A stretch of 64,000 bases of DNA, taken from Thermocoleostomius sinensis A174. GTDB lineage: Bacteria > Cyanobacteriota > Cyanobacteriia > Elainellales > Elainellaceae. Shown here piece after piece: positions 54,351 through 63,599 of the stretch; the stretch's first letter is position 1, and the number at the start of each line of letters is the position of its first letter. A program made the position numbers and the translations under genes. Under the pieces are notes generated by a model. It saw only the letters and a program-made list of their open reading frames with translations. It was not told where the DNA came from and made no database searches. The DNA is taken from assembly GCF_026802175.1 (NCBI RefSeq), contig NZ_CP113797.1, forward strand, positions 3,201,026 to 3,265,025. The letters are read 5' to 3'.

Positions 54351-55094
54351 GGGTTCTCCTCATGATTAAACCGTATAGATAGCGCTTGAACGACTCACCC
54401 CTTGTTCTCTCTGTCGGAGGGAAAACATAGTCAGGCAATCAGGAGCAGCAATCAGCCAAATCAGCGCGAGTAGAACTATGACATGCGAAGCCAGAGCCGG
54501 TGCAATAATAACTTGATAACAGGATGGCATGATGAATTGGCTCAGGATTAATTAGGTAAATCAGATGCACCACACGGGATGAATCAAATAATGATTAACC
54601 CATTCCAGGCTAGGAATCAGGGAGGAATTAAGTGACTAAAATTCTTGATGATTGGCATTGCATACACAGTGAAGGCGAACGTTAGATGAAATTTGGTTCG
54701 CCGCCTCGATCGACTTGTAAGAACCAGGGAAAGCGCAGAAATGAAACCTGGTTTACACATAATTACACGGCCCCGCACTCCATCATCAAACACAACTTCA
54801 AGGTTTACATCGAGTTTGACTGTACTATCCCATCCAGTCTTGTCTCAATTGAACAACTTGGCTCAGGTCAGGTTATCACCTGAAGAGAACTGAAACGCGC
54901 AATCCCCTCGCAACTTGTTCAAAAATTTACACAACTTGATGCTGTATGAGAAAGCGAAATAGAACGGTTTACCCAAACGAACTGAAACCAGTACGTCCAT
55001 CCGCCTAAACAAGTTCGGTTCCACCCACTTCGATCGGGTTCAGACAATTGTTACAGTATGTTCATACAAGTCAACCGTTACCTGAGTGGCTGAT
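54351..55094. other. Intergenic region, about 740 bases
   Basis: The longest gap in the window. Short frames at 54686-54893 lack support. One possible micro-ORF of 17 codons starts at GTG 54632, just after GGGAGGAATTA, and stops at 54685; it is too short to call. The motif GAACTGAAAC occurs twice (near 54887 and 54979) without an array. No tRNA or terminator hairpin was recognised. Promoters for the flanking GT8 (minus) and DUF760 (plus) genes should lie here. Confidence 0.4.
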
Positions 55095-55436
55095 ATGAAC
55101 GAGACCCCTAAGCGCATTTCAGATTATTTTGATGGTGGTAGCTCGAATAACGTGTTGTGGCAGTACGTTCAGTCAATGAATCCAGAGACGATCGCTCGGC
55201 TGTCAAAGCCAGATTCGGCGGAAGTATTGCAGGTCATGGAACGGAATATTATTGGATTGCTAGGCGGTTTGCCGGCTGAGCATTTTGACGTGACGGTGAC
55301 AACTAGCCGTGAGCATTTGGGACGACTGTTAGCGTCTGCTATGATGAGCGGTTACTTTCTTCGCAATGCTGAGCAACGGCTTAACTTTGAACGATCGCTT
55401 CAATCGGCGGATCTCGGTGCTTCGGATGAAGGCTAG
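55095..55436 (+). CDS. DUF760 protein
   Basis: 113 residues from ATG 55095 (a GTG three codons earlier is possible). NVLWQYVQSMNPETIARLSKP, VLQVMERNIIGLLGGLPAEHFDVTVTTSREHLGRLLASAMMSGYFLRNAEQRL is the DUF760 signature, a family shared by cyanobacteria and plastids. The function is unknown; plastid members have been linked to stress proteostasis. Soluble, mostly helical. Confidence 0.9.
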   Translation: MNETPKRISDYFDGGSSNNVLWQYVQSMNPETIARLSKPDSAEVLQVMERNIIGLLGGLPAEHFDVTVTTSREHLGRLLASAMMSGYFLRNAEQRLNFERSLQSADLGASDEG

Positions 55437-55616
55437 GTATTTGTCACAATCGCCGCACGTGCTTCCTAAAAGATTTTCTTAGAGTTACTCCAACTGAACC
55501 TACGCTTAAATTCACGATCAATCGATCCCTCGATTTCTCTCACGTCGGAGAACTGGAGGGATTTGGTTTATGGTGGGAGAGGGTCTTGATGATGAATCCT
55601 GTCTCCTCGCTCGATT

Positions 55617-56729
55617 ATGCCACCGCCTTCCTGCCTGCCCCCCGTTCTCACTCCTTCTAGCCTAGACTTTCTCCGCTGTTCTCTGCTGGACTGGTATACC
55701 ATATCCGGTCGCGATCTGCCTTGGCGACACACCCGCGATCCCTATGCTATCTGGATTTCGGAAATCATGCTCCAGCAGACTCAGGTAAAAACGGTAATTC
55801 CCTACTACGATCGCTGGTTGAGGCAGTTTCCCACGATCGAGGCTTTGGCAGCCGCTGATCAGCAGCAGGTGTTGAAGGCATGGCAAGGCCTAGGCTATTA
55901 CGCTCGCGCCCGTCATTTGCACCAAGCCGCCCAACTGATTGTGCAAACCCACGGCGGGCAGTTTCCCGATACGCTGGAAGCTGTGCTGAAGCTACCGGGC
56001 ATTGGCCGCACCACCGCTGGCGGAATTTTAAGTGCGGCTTATAACCAACCCGTACCCATTTTGGATGGTAATGTAAAACGGGTGTTGTCTAGGGTAATGG
56101 CATTGCCGGTTCCCCCAAGTAAGGCGATGAAGCACCTGTGGCAAGCGTCATCAGAATTGCTCGATCGCCAACATCCACGCGATTTTAACCAAGCGCTGAT
56201 GGATTTGGGAGCCACCCTCTGCACCCCCAGCAATCCGGCGTGTTTGCTGTGCCCTTGGAGAACTGCCTGTCGTGCGTTTGATTTAAACATGCAAAACGAT
56301 CTACCCGTGTCCGAACGTCGTGCACCGCTGCCCCATAAACAAATTGGAGTTGCTGTGATTTGGAATCAGCAAGGGCAAATTTTGATCGATCGCCGTCGCC
56401 CTGATGGGTTGCTAGGCGGGCTGTGGGAGTTTCCGGGCGGCAAAATTGAACCGAACGAAACGGTCGAAGCCTGTATTCGCCGCGAAATTCAGGAAGAACT
56501 GGGTATTGAAGTAGAGGTGGGCGATCGATTGATCACCATTGATCACACCTATTCTCACTTTCATGTAACATTAAACGTTCATCACTGTCGCCATGTTCAG
56601 GGTGAACCGCAGCCGATCGAATGTGCCGAGGTGCGGTGGGTGACAGTGGACGAACTCGATCAATTTCCGTTTCCAAAGGCGAATGTCCAAATCATCACGG
56701 CTCTACAAACCGCAAACTGCCCCCACTAA
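55617..56729 (+). CDS. mutY: A/G-specific adenine glycosylase with NUDIX-like C-terminal domain
   Basis: 370 residues. Endonuclease-III-like domain: SEIMLQQTQVKTVIPYYDRWL, helix-hairpin-helix LKLPGIGRTTAGGILSAAYNQP with the catalytic Asp in PILDGNVKRVL, and a 4Fe-4S cluster C-x6-C-x2-C-x5-C (CTPSNPACLLCPWRTAC). C-terminal domain about 240-365 holds a full Nudix-like box, GGLWEFPGGKIEPNETVEACIRREIQEELG. MutY removes A mispaired with 8-oxoG; the Nudix part helps recognise 8-oxoG. The reading frame overlaps the following sfsA by 47 bases. Confidence 0.95.
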   Translation: MPPPSCLPPVLTPSSLDFLRCSLLDWYTISGRDLPWRHTRDPYAIWISEIMLQQTQVKTVIPYYDRWLRQFPTIEALAAADQQQVLKAWQGLGYYARARHLHQAAQLIVQTHGGQFPDTLEAVLKLPGIGRTTAGGILSAAYNQPVPILDGNVKRVLSRVMALPVPPSKAMKHLWQASSELLDRQHPRDFNQALMDLGATLCTPSNPACLLCPWRTACRAFDLNMQNDLPVSERRAPLPHKQIGVAVIWNQQGQILIDRRRPDGLLGGLWEFPGGKIEPNETVEACIRREIQEELGIEVEVGDRLITIDHTYSHFHVTLNVHHCRHVQGEPQPIECAEVRWVTVDELDQFPFPKANVQIITALQTANCPH

Positions 56730-57453
56730 TTGGTGCTATCCTTATCCAGTCCTACAATCGGGCGTGCTCATCAAACGCTACAAGCGCTTCTTTGCCGACA
56801 TATCGCTAGATTCGGGCGAGGTAATCACAGCACACTGTCCTAACACAGGCCCAATGACTGGCGTGTGCCTTCCCGGCAATCGGGTGTGGGTGTCTCGAAG
56901 CAACAGCAAAACCCGCAAATTGCCCTACACATGGGAAGCGATCGAGGTACAGAGTGGGTCGGAGCTAACTTGGGTGGGTGTGAATACGGCTCTGCCCAAT
57001 CGGGTAATTAAGGCGGCCTTGGAGGCGCACTTGTTCCCGTCACTCGAACCTTATACGCAGGTGATGGCTGAAGTGGTCTATGGCAAAGACAACAAAAGCC
57101 GGATTGATTTTTTGTTAACCGAAAGCAATTCTGATACACCACGCATTTATGTAGAAGTGAAGAACACAACCTGGGCGCAAGGCCCGATCGCTCTTTTTCC
57201 CGACACTGTCACTACACGTGGACAAAAGCACCTGCAAGAATTGACTGACCTACTCCCCCATCACAGAGCCGTGATGTTGTATTTCATTAACCGGGGTGAC
57301 TGTACGCAGTTTGCTCCGGGGGACAGCGCCGATCCGGTATACGGGCAATTGCTGCGATCGGCGATCGATCGGGGTTTGGAGATACTTCCCTGTCGATTTC
57401 AAATGACTTCAACCGGAACCTACTACCAAGGCTTGGCAGAGTTGGTAGTCTAG
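56683..57453 (+). CDS. sfsA: SfsA family protein (sugar fermentation stimulation homologue)
   Basis: 256 residues. GVLIKRYKRFFADISLDSGEVITAHCPNTGPMTG, VWVSRSNSKTRKLPYTWEAIEV, IDFLLTES and the PD-(D/E)XK-like IYVEVKNTTW are family hallmarks. SfsA is thought to be a nuclease-like or DNA-binding protein; its role outside E. coli is not settled. ATG 56683 is the only start that keeps the conserved N-terminus intact, so the gene overlaps mutY by 47 bases; the first about 20 residues are non-conserved. Confidence 0.92.
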   Translation: MSKSSRLYKPQTAPTNWCYPYPVLQSGVLIKRYKRFFADISLDSGEVITAHCPNTGPMTGVCLPGNRVWVSRSNSKTRKLPYTWEAIEVQSGSELTWVGVNTALPNRVIKAALEAHLFPSLEPYTQVMAEVVYGKDNKSRIDFLLTESNSDTPRIYVEVKNTTWAQGPIALFPDTVTTRGQKHLQELTDLLPHHRAVMLYFINRGDCTQFAPGDSADPVYGQLLRSAIDRGLEILPCRFQMTSTGTYYQGLAELVV

Positions 57454-57480
57454 AGAGAGGATCAGAGAGGAGAACGAACG

Positions 57481-57699
57481 ATGGACTCGACCCAAATTGA
57501 TTGCAAAACTGCCTGCGTCAACGGCTGCGTGTTGGGTGATCAATGTCCCAACAAGGAATACCAAGCGCAAGCGTCTCAATTTATTCAAGAAACCTCGCTC
57601 GATGACATGTTAGCAATCGCAGAAGAAGCCGTTCGTAAAAAAATGTCGGCTCCCCCGAAATGGGTGTTTCCAGATGAGGGTGTGAATCCAAATTCATAG
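57481..57699 (+). CDS. Small cysteine-cluster protein, 72 residues
   Basis: The N-terminus has four cysteines spaced C-x3-C-x3-C-x5-C (residues 8, 12, 16, 22), then a helix (QASQFIQETSLDDMLAIAEEAVRKKM) and a short Pro/Trp tail. I recall similar small proteins in other cyanobacteria but no function. The cysteines could bind Zn or an iron-sulphur cluster. It starts 28 bases after sfsA with AGGAG before the ATG and is probably in the mutY-sfsA transcript. Confidence 0.7.
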   Translation: MDSTQIDCKTACVNGCVLGDQCPNKEYQAQASQFIQETSLDDMLAIAEEAVRKKMSAPPKWVFPDEGVNPNS

Positions 57700-57728
57700 A
57701 TTCAACCTAGAGATTGTCTAGAATCTAG

Positions 57729-58802
57729 CTATCGCTTGCGCTTGGTGTCTGGCTGCACGCGATAGTTGATAGTATCTTCCTGATCCTCGGCACCAATGAG
57801 GGTGGCAAGGAGACGAGTATCGGTGAAGGGTTCTAGCAATAACTTCTTTAGCATCACCGTTAGCGGTAAGGCCAAAAAAGCGCCGATCGGTCCAAGCACC
57901 CATGTCCAGAAGATCACCGCCAGAAATGTCACCAGGGTGGAGAGATCTAATCCTTTCCCCAAATAACGTGGCGCAATGACCATATCAAAGAAATTGTTGA
58001 TCAGAGCATAGCCCACAAACACGATCAGCGCTTTACCAATCCCAAATTCTAGAAGCGCCATAATCATCGGAGGAATTAGAGCAATAATGTAGCCAACATT
58101 GGGAATATAGTTGAACAAAAATGAGAGGACACCCCAAAGAATCGCAAAATCAACGCCAATAGCCCACAATAGCAACGTTTGTCCAATCGCTGTCAATGCT
58201 CCTAATCCTGTTTTAATGAATAAATAAACGCTAATGCTACGACTAAATCCTTGAATGCGATTCAGCATAGGACTAGACTGTCCCAGGCTACGATTGAGCT
58301 TTCTCGAGAAACTTGCTGATCCTACCAGCATATAAATAAAAATGAAAAGAGTAAGACCTGCATTCGACAGGGTATTCAGTAATCCTCGAATAAACGAAAT
58401 AATTAGTTGAATAATGCGGCCTGGATCAATTAAATCTAGCTCGATGATATCTGAAGCTTCCAATCCTCGATCGCTTAACCAGTCTACCAATGCCGCAAGC
58501 TGAACCTCTAAACGCGATCGATAGGTAGGCAAAGCATCAGTTAGCTGCACAACGGAAATACCCAGAAACCCAATCAGCAACAGCCCGATCGCCACCACAC
58601 CCAACACTACCAATACATAGGATAACCAGTTAGGCACACGCCGCCGCCGCAACCACTCCACCAACGGAGCCGTCACCAGCACAATAAACAATGACAGCAG
58701 AATTGGTCCTAATAGCCCAGCCGCTGCTTTCAGCCCAGCAATGATAATCACAAGGCTAGATAGGCTAACTAGTAAGCGGGTGATGGAGGCAGGACGTTGC
58801 AT
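57729..58802 (-). CDS. AI-2E family transporter (PerM/YhhQ-like UPF0118)
   Basis: 357 residues with about seven or eight membrane helices; family motifs include GLLGPILLSLFIVLVTAPLVEWLRRRRVPNWLSYVLVV and the C-terminal YIPNVGYIIALIPPMIMALLEFG, APRYLGKGLDLSTLVTFLAVIFWTWVLGPIGAFLALPLTVMLKKLL. The family was named after the E. coli AI-2 exporter TqsA; other members move different solutes, including Na+ or organic compounds. The substrate here is unknown. Convergent with the preceding gene, 29 bases apart. Confidence 0.93.
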   Translation of the reverse strand: MQRPASITRLLVSLSSLVIIIAGLKAAAGLLGPILLSLFIVLVTAPLVEWLRRRRVPNWLSYVLVVLGVVAIGLLLIGFLGISVVQLTDALPTYRSRLEVQLAALVDWLSDRGLEASDIIELDLIDPGRIIQLIISFIRGLLNTLSNAGLTLFIFIYMLVGSASFSRKLNRSLGQSSPMLNRIQGFSRSISVYLFIKTGLGALTAIGQTLLLWAIGVDFAILWGVLSFLFNYIPNVGYIIALIPPMIMALLEFGIGKALIVFVGYALINNFFDMVIAPRYLGKGLDLSTLVTFLAVIFWTWVLGPIGAFLALPLTVMLKKLLLEPFTDTRLLATLIGAEDQEDTINYRVQPDTKRKR

Positions 58803-58936
58803 AGATCACAGAGGAAGGATATCAACCAATGTCGTAGATGTAGAGCGATCGTTTGATTGCCCGTACAAGCAATCTAGAGGAATTATAGGTCTGCTTCCTC
58901 TGTTTCGTTGAATTTCTCGTCCAGTCTCTTATCAAG

Positions 58937-59677
58937 TCATCGATTGATCTTGGCCGCCGAAGCAGATGGCAAAGCGGGCTGTTTAAGATACTGGGGGGTT
59001 GGTAGCGTCATGCCATAGTGTAACGACAGCATTCGCAGCAATACGATTGTTGTAAAAGCGACATAGAAGGCAACGGCTGGGCTGACGTTAAACAGCAGGC
59101 TAATCAGAAACACCCAACAACCGACAAACGAACACGTGGCATACAATGCCGTCTTTGTGCGAAAAATCATCGGAATTTCTGCTAACAACACATCTCGCAA
59201 CACGCCGCCAAATACTCCGGTAATTACGCCCAGCATCGATGCGACAAAATAGGGCATTTGATCACCCAGAGCATAGGAAACGCCTGATAGACTGAACAGC
59301 GCCAACCCCAGCGCATCCACAAAATCAAACAAGCGTTTCGTCAAAAGGCGTTTAATCAGGGGATGCGTAGGATTAGAAATCCACGGAATGTATACAAACA
59401 GAAGAGATAGCCCAAACACGATAATGGGATATTGCTGATACTGCACCCAAAACAACGGCCGACGATTGAGGAGCAAATCGCGTAATGTGCCCCCACCAAA
59501 GGCCGCAACAAATGCCACCGTATAAGTACCCACAAAATCCATTCGCTTTTGGCGTGCCGCCAACATGCCCGAAAAAGCGCTAACCATGACGGCAGCCACT
59601 TCTAGAAAATATTGTAGAAACGCTAGCCGTTGCAGTTGTTTAACGATCGTTGCATCTAAGGCAAAATCTAGTGTCAT
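58937..59677 (-). CDS. TRIC/UPF0126 family cation channel-like protein
   Basis: 246 residues from ATG 59677, preceded by GAGGAG with five-base spacing; a longer frame to 59800 overlaps the YheT gene and is not conserved. Two homologous triple-helix repeats, each with a glycine-rich turn: FVAAFGGGTLRDLLL and GVITGVFGGVLRDVLL. This matches bacterial TRIC proteins (UPF0126), homotrimeric monovalent cation channels; some members may carry amino acids such as glycine. Located in the plasma membrane. Same strand as, and 41 bases after, the hydrolase gene. Confidence 0.92.
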   Translation of the reverse strand: MTLDFALDATIVKQLQRLAFLQYFLEVAAVMVSAFSGMLAARQKRMDFVGTYTVAFVAAFGGGTLRDLLLNRRPLFWVQYQQYPIIVFGLSLLFVYIPWISNPTHPLIKRLLTKRLFDFVDALGLALFSLSGVSYALGDQMPYFVASMLGVITGVFGGVLRDVLLAEIPMIFRTKTALYATCSFVGCWVFLISLLFNVSPAVAFYVAFTTIVLLRMLSLHYGMTLPTPQYLKQPALPSASAAKINR

Positions 59678-59718
59678 AGCACTCCTCAACAGTTCCTCAG
59701 CCGCTTTCTTGCACGCTA

Positions 59719-60774
59719 TCACCTGGATTGGGCCGTGATCCACTCTAAAATGCGATTCCAGGCCCACCACGGATCGCAATCCGCCACTTGGCGTTGACAA
59801 GCCGTACTGCTGAGATAGCCCACATGTCCGCCATGTTGCGTTAGCACTAAGTTGATTGATTGATTCTGGGCTGCAATGGCTTCTAAATCCGACACGATCG
59901 ACGGCTCAAATAATGGATCATCCGCTGCATAGAGAATGAGCGTGGGCTTGGACAGGTGTGGCAAGAGGGGCAGCGCACTGCTGGCATCATAGTATTCCTC
60001 TACAGAGGCAAATCCCAAGCGCCCAATTACTAATTCATGATCAAACGATCGAATACTGTGCACCCGTTCAATCGCCGTCCGATCGAATGCTTCGGGATGA
60101 TACTGATAACTCTGCCACGCCAAAATTTTCAACTGTTTGGTAATTGCTTGCTCCACGTATTTTCCAATCTGATCTTTCTCCAGATATGGCAGCGATCGGT
60201 TCGAATCCAAGCTAGGACAAATGACGGCGCCACCGCCAATCTCCGTCGGATCGATGGCCAGTTCTGATCCCCATGCGGGCAGGGTTTGTGCCGCCTTCAT
60301 GGCCCACAGCGCTAACTGTCCACCCAAGGAATAACCCGTAAACCAAAACGGAGCCGGACAGCCAATCGCCTTGGCTTCCGCCGCCAGATGCACAAAATCT
60401 TTGCCCTCGTACAGCCCGTCCGAGGTTAGAGTAGGCGATAGTTCCGCTGTTTTGCCATGTGCCCGCCAATCAAACAGCACCACCGCATAACCCTGAGCAA
60501 CGGCCTTGCGTCCCAAAATGCTTAAAAACCATTGATTATCTAGATTGCCAGTGATCCCATAGGTGCCAACGATTGTGCCTTTGGGATGATCGGGAATGGC
60601 GATTTTGGCAAACAAGGGAACGCGATCGGCTCCTCGCAAAACCTTTTCGTTGTACTGAGGTTCAGGCTCAAGCGTTAAGACTTGCCAACGCTGACTTGTG
60701 CGCAAAGCAGCATATAGCGTCATCACCAATCCATTGCGCAATCCCCATGGCGGCTGATACAAAAATGTGTTCAT
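59719..60774 (-). CDS. Alpha/beta hydrolase, YheT/EMB8 type
   Basis: 351 residues. Nucleophile elbow GYSLGGQ (Ser), acid in YAADDPLFEPS, and His in LTQHGGHVGYLSS complete the triad. The overall pattern, including GIVGTYGITGN-like early strands (TIVGTYGITGNLDNQWF) and RAHGKTAELSP, matches the YheT family. Such hydrolases act on esters or lipids; the substrate is unknown. It forms a likely transcript with the channel gene downstream and starts 22 bases after the GT39 gene stop. Confidence 0.9.
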   Translation of the reverse strand: MNTFLYQPPWGLRNGLVMTLYAALRTSQRWQVLTLEPEPQYNEKVLRGADRVPLFAKIAIPDHPKGTIVGTYGITGNLDNQWFLSILGRKAVAQGYAVVLFDWRAHGKTAELSPTLTSDGLYEGKDFVHLAAEAKAIGCPAPFWFTGYSLGGQLALWAMKAAQTLPAWGSELAIDPTEIGGGAVICPSLDSNRSLPYLEKDQIGKYVEQAITKQLKILAWQSYQYHPEAFDRTAIERVHSIRSFDHELVIGRLGFASVEEYYDASSALPLLPHLSKPTLILYAADDPLFEPSIVSDLEAIAAQNQSINLVLTQHGGHVGYLSSTACQRQVADCDPWWAWNRILEWITAQSR

Positions 60775-60796
60775 GGTTTGCTGCTTCTGTGATTCC

Positions 60797-62443
60797 TCAC
60801 CCTTCTGGCAATTTAGTGATCAGCGACCATCCTTCAGCCGTTCCTAAAACTTGCGTCGCAGGCAGATCGATCGTATTCAATACTGCATCGTCTACGAGGA
60901 AAAACGGCTGTTCTTGTTTGTTCCACCGTTCTTTCAATTGGTTGGTTGAAGCCGGAATTACCTGGCGATTGCTATAGAAATTGAGAGACGGACGATTGTG
61001 AGGATAGGACGTAAATACTTTTTGTTGAGTGGGTGTGTGTTGCTGCACGATCGCTGCTACGGGCTTAACTGGATAGGCTTCTGCCAGTTCCCACACCCAA
61101 TGATTTGATCCCATCAACAATAACAGCGCCACATACATGCCCCAAATTAACACCGTCAAAAATTGCGGATTTTGCCGTGTTACTAAAACGGCTGCTACGG
61201 TCATCGTCATGGCCACAATGGCCATAATCAATTCCAGATCTGGCTCCAGGGGAGAACTAACCCAACCAAAATATATGACCCCGGCCCAACCACCCAACGC
61301 CAGGAGCGCAAACCATCCAAACCAAATTGATGAATACTCGGTTTGCTTGGGTTGAATGACCCCAGTATAGCGTCCCTTCTGCCAAAGGTCTGCGAGGGCG
61401 GCTCCGGCAATTAGGGCTAGGGCTGGATAAATTGGCAAAATGTACCACGGTAGTTTGGTGGCCATCGCGGAAACTACCACTAGATAAGCCACACTCCAAA
61501 CAAGCGCCAGTTTCGCCCAACTTAAGTTGCGATTGACCCAGGCAAGCTTAAACCCAAGTGGCAAAAACAAGAGCCAAGGAGCGCTGTATTTTAGAATTTC
61601 CAAGAGATAATACCAAGGCGGCCCACCGTTTGCTTCCACATCTTGCCAAATGCGTTGCAGCGATTGATCCACCAAATTTGTGTTTAGAAAGGCTTGCCCG
61701 TATTCTTGCCACTGAGCGACATACCACAGCAGCACCGGCACGCTGCCCAAAACGATGCCCAACCACAAATGCGGCGATCGCAGCAGGCGCGGCGTATCCC
61801 AAACCGCAAACAGAAATACGATCGCCCCCAACAAGATGCCAACCATGACACCCTTCGTTAGGCAAATCAGCGCTAACCCAATGCCAACGCCCAGAGCATA
61901 GCGATAGTCCCGTCGTGTCCGTAGCAACCAGTTAATGAGTAGCAGAAAAAAACACAAAACGGCTCCGTCTAGCATAGCCAACCGTCCATGCCGCGCGATT
62001 GGCAACCACGTAAGATACACCAGGGCGGCAAATACAGCCGGAGGGCGTGGATAAAACACCTCGCGGGCCACACCATACATTAACGGTACAGAAGCTGCCG
62101 TCAGCAGTGCGCCCGGTAAGCGAGCCGTCCATTCGCTGACCCCTCCCATTGAGTACATCAGCGCCATCAAGCTATGGACTAATGAGGGCTTGTTGAAGTA
62201 GGGTTCGCCCCAAAGAGTGGGATGTAGCCAAGTGAGTGAATTGATTGGAGATTGCCAAATTTCTCGTGCTACCTGTGCCACGAGTCCTTCGTCCCAATCT
62301 CGCAGCGGCAGTTCACCTAAATTGACCACAAACAGAACGATCGCCGCCATCCATAACCCCAACGTAATCAGCGAGTCTGTTTGGCGATCGCCTCGCTGCA
62401 AACAGCGTTCTAAATCACCCACCTGAAATTTTTCGTTTTGCAT
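60797..62443 (-). CDS. GT39-type (ArnT/PMT-like) membrane glycosyltransferase
   Basis: 548 residues with about 11-12 helices. The first loop carries RDWDEGLVAQVAREIW, the acidic pair typical of GT-C enzymes that use lipid-phosphate sugars; then GGVSEWTARLPGALLTAASV and RHGRLAMLDGAVLCFFLLL (second acidic site). A polar periplasmic tail of about 100 residues ends the chain. It transfers a sugar from a polyprenyl-phosphate carrier to a protein or lipid on the outer side of the membrane. The acceptor is unknown. Confidence 0.92.
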   Translation of the reverse strand: MQNEKFQVGDLERCLQRGDRQTDSLITLGLWMAAIVLFVVNLGELPLRDWDEGLVAQVAREIWQSPINSLTWLHPTLWGEPYFNKPSLVHSLMALMYSMGGVSEWTARLPGALLTAASVPLMYGVAREVFYPRPPAVFAALVYLTWLPIARHGRLAMLDGAVLCFFLLLINWLLRTRRDYRYALGVGIGLALICLTKGVMVGILLGAIVFLFAVWDTPRLLRSPHLWLGIVLGSVPVLLWYVAQWQEYGQAFLNTNLVDQSLQRIWQDVEANGGPPWYYLLEILKYSAPWLLFLPLGFKLAWVNRNLSWAKLALVWSVAYLVVVSAMATKLPWYILPIYPALALIAGAALADLWQKGRYTGVIQPKQTEYSSIWFGWFALLALGGWAGVIYFGWVSSPLEPDLELIMAIVAMTMTVAAVLVTRQNPQFLTVLIWGMYVALLLLMGSNHWVWELAEAYPVKPVAAIVQQHTPTQQKVFTSYPHNRPSLNFYSNRQVIPASTNQLKERWNKQEQPFFLVDDAVLNTIDLPATQVLGTAEGWSLITKLPEG

Positions 62444-62526
62444 TTCAGATTGAAAATCCCAACTTTTCTGACTTTAGACGGTAGACAAGCGATCGTCTAC
62501 ATTAGTTGAAACGATTTGCCTCGAAA

Positions 62527-63411
62527 TTACAACGGGTCAGTCTCAGAGATTTGCAACTGAATGTAAATCAACACTAGGGTAATGGCTAGCAACACAGTGG
62601 TAATAGTGGCAGCATAGCCAAAATCGAACTGGGCAAAGGCTTGGTTATAGACGTAAAACACCAGCAAATTCGTAGAATTTAACGGCCCACCCCCTGTCAT
62701 CACATACGGCTGTTCAAAGCTGCGTAGGGTAAAAATGACAGTAGTAATTGTTACAAAAATTAATGTCGGTCGTAGCCCGGGTAAGGTGATATGCCAAAAA
62801 CTTTGCCAATCTCCGGCTCCATCCAGTTCAGCAGCTTCGTAGCGACTGATGGGAATGGTTTGCAGCCCGGTCAGAAACACCACCATGTTGAAGCCAAGTT
62901 GTTTCCAAATACTGAGCAAAATTAAGACAGGCATGGCCCAAGTGGTGCTGCTGAGCCAAGGAATAGGATCGAGTCCTGCCATACTTAACAAACCATTGAC
63001 CGGCCCATCAGTTTGAAATAGCCAGCGAAAGCCCAGCCCCACAGCCACTAATGAGGTGATAGACGGAATAAAGTACGCTGTTCTCAGCCAGCCCCGCAGT
63101 GCCATCGATCGATTTAACAACACCGCTAACCCCAGCGGAATGACCAAACTAGGAATAACCGTCGCGATCGTAAAGTAGATTGTATTGCCCAACACTTGCC
63201 AAAAATCTGGATCAAGCGCCAGCCGCAGATAATTGCGTCCCCCGATCCAAACCGTACCAGCCCGTGTAAAGCTACCCGTTGTAAAACTGAGGTAGAACAA
63301 GTAGGCGATCGGGTATAAAACGAAAATTCCTAGTAACAGTAACGCCGGAGTTAATAACACCCAGGCTTCTACGGTTTCTTGCCGAGACTTGTCAACCAAT
63401 TTGCTTGGCAT
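62527..63411 (-). CDS. Sugar ABC transporter permease (MalF/UgpA type)
   Basis: 294 residues, six helices. The EAA motif RYEAAELDGAGDWQSFWHITLPGLRPTL near 215-240 contacts the ATPase subunit, and FIPSITSLVAVGLGFRWLF is typical of carbohydrate (CUT1) permeases. It needs a partner permease, an ATPase and a binding protein; none lies in the window, so they may follow to the left of other loci or be encoded elsewhere. The nearest minus-strand gene downstream is the GT39 gene, 83 bases away. Substrate is probably an oligosaccharide or glycerol phosphate. Confidence 0.93.
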   Translation of the reverse strand: MPSKLVDKSRQETVEAWVLLTPALLLLGIFVLYPIAYLFYLSFTTGSFTRAGTVWIGGRNYLRLALDPDFWQVLGNTIYFTIATVIPSLVIPLGLAVLLNRSMALRGWLRTAYFIPSITSLVAVGLGFRWLFQTDGPVNGLLSMAGLDPIPWLSSTTWAMPVLILLSIWKQLGFNMVVFLTGLQTIPISRYEAAELDGAGDWQSFWHITLPGLRPTLIFVTITTVIFTLRSFEQPYVMTGGGPLNSTNLLVFYVYNQAFAQFDFGYAATITTVLLAITLVLIYIQLQISETDPL

Positions 63412-63599
63412 AAGCAGCGAAGTAGAGACAAATATGTCTGAGAGACAAATAAATGTGATGATAGAAAACTAGTAATGTACCATTCCTCATAGGGTAGCCC
63501 CTCTGAGGATTTGATGGATTCATTTTCCACCTTCCTCTTGACGAAACCCAACAAAACCTAACCCAGTTCCACGTTCGACTGCCAGACTCTTTGCCATTC

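Noticed and set aside
54880-54990. Repeated GAACTGAAAC as CRISPR repeats
   Set aside because: Only two short copies, spaced about 90 bases apart, with no repeat of 25-40 bases.
59678-59800. N-terminal extension of the TRIC-type protein overlapping the hydrolase gene
   Set aside because: ATG 59677 has a GAGGAG at ideal spacing, and the extension mirrors the hydrolase gene in another frame.
60185-60200. GGTTCGAATCC as the T-arm of a tRNA
   Set aside because: Lies inside the YheT-type hydrolase frame, and no acceptor stem or anticodon arm can be built around it.
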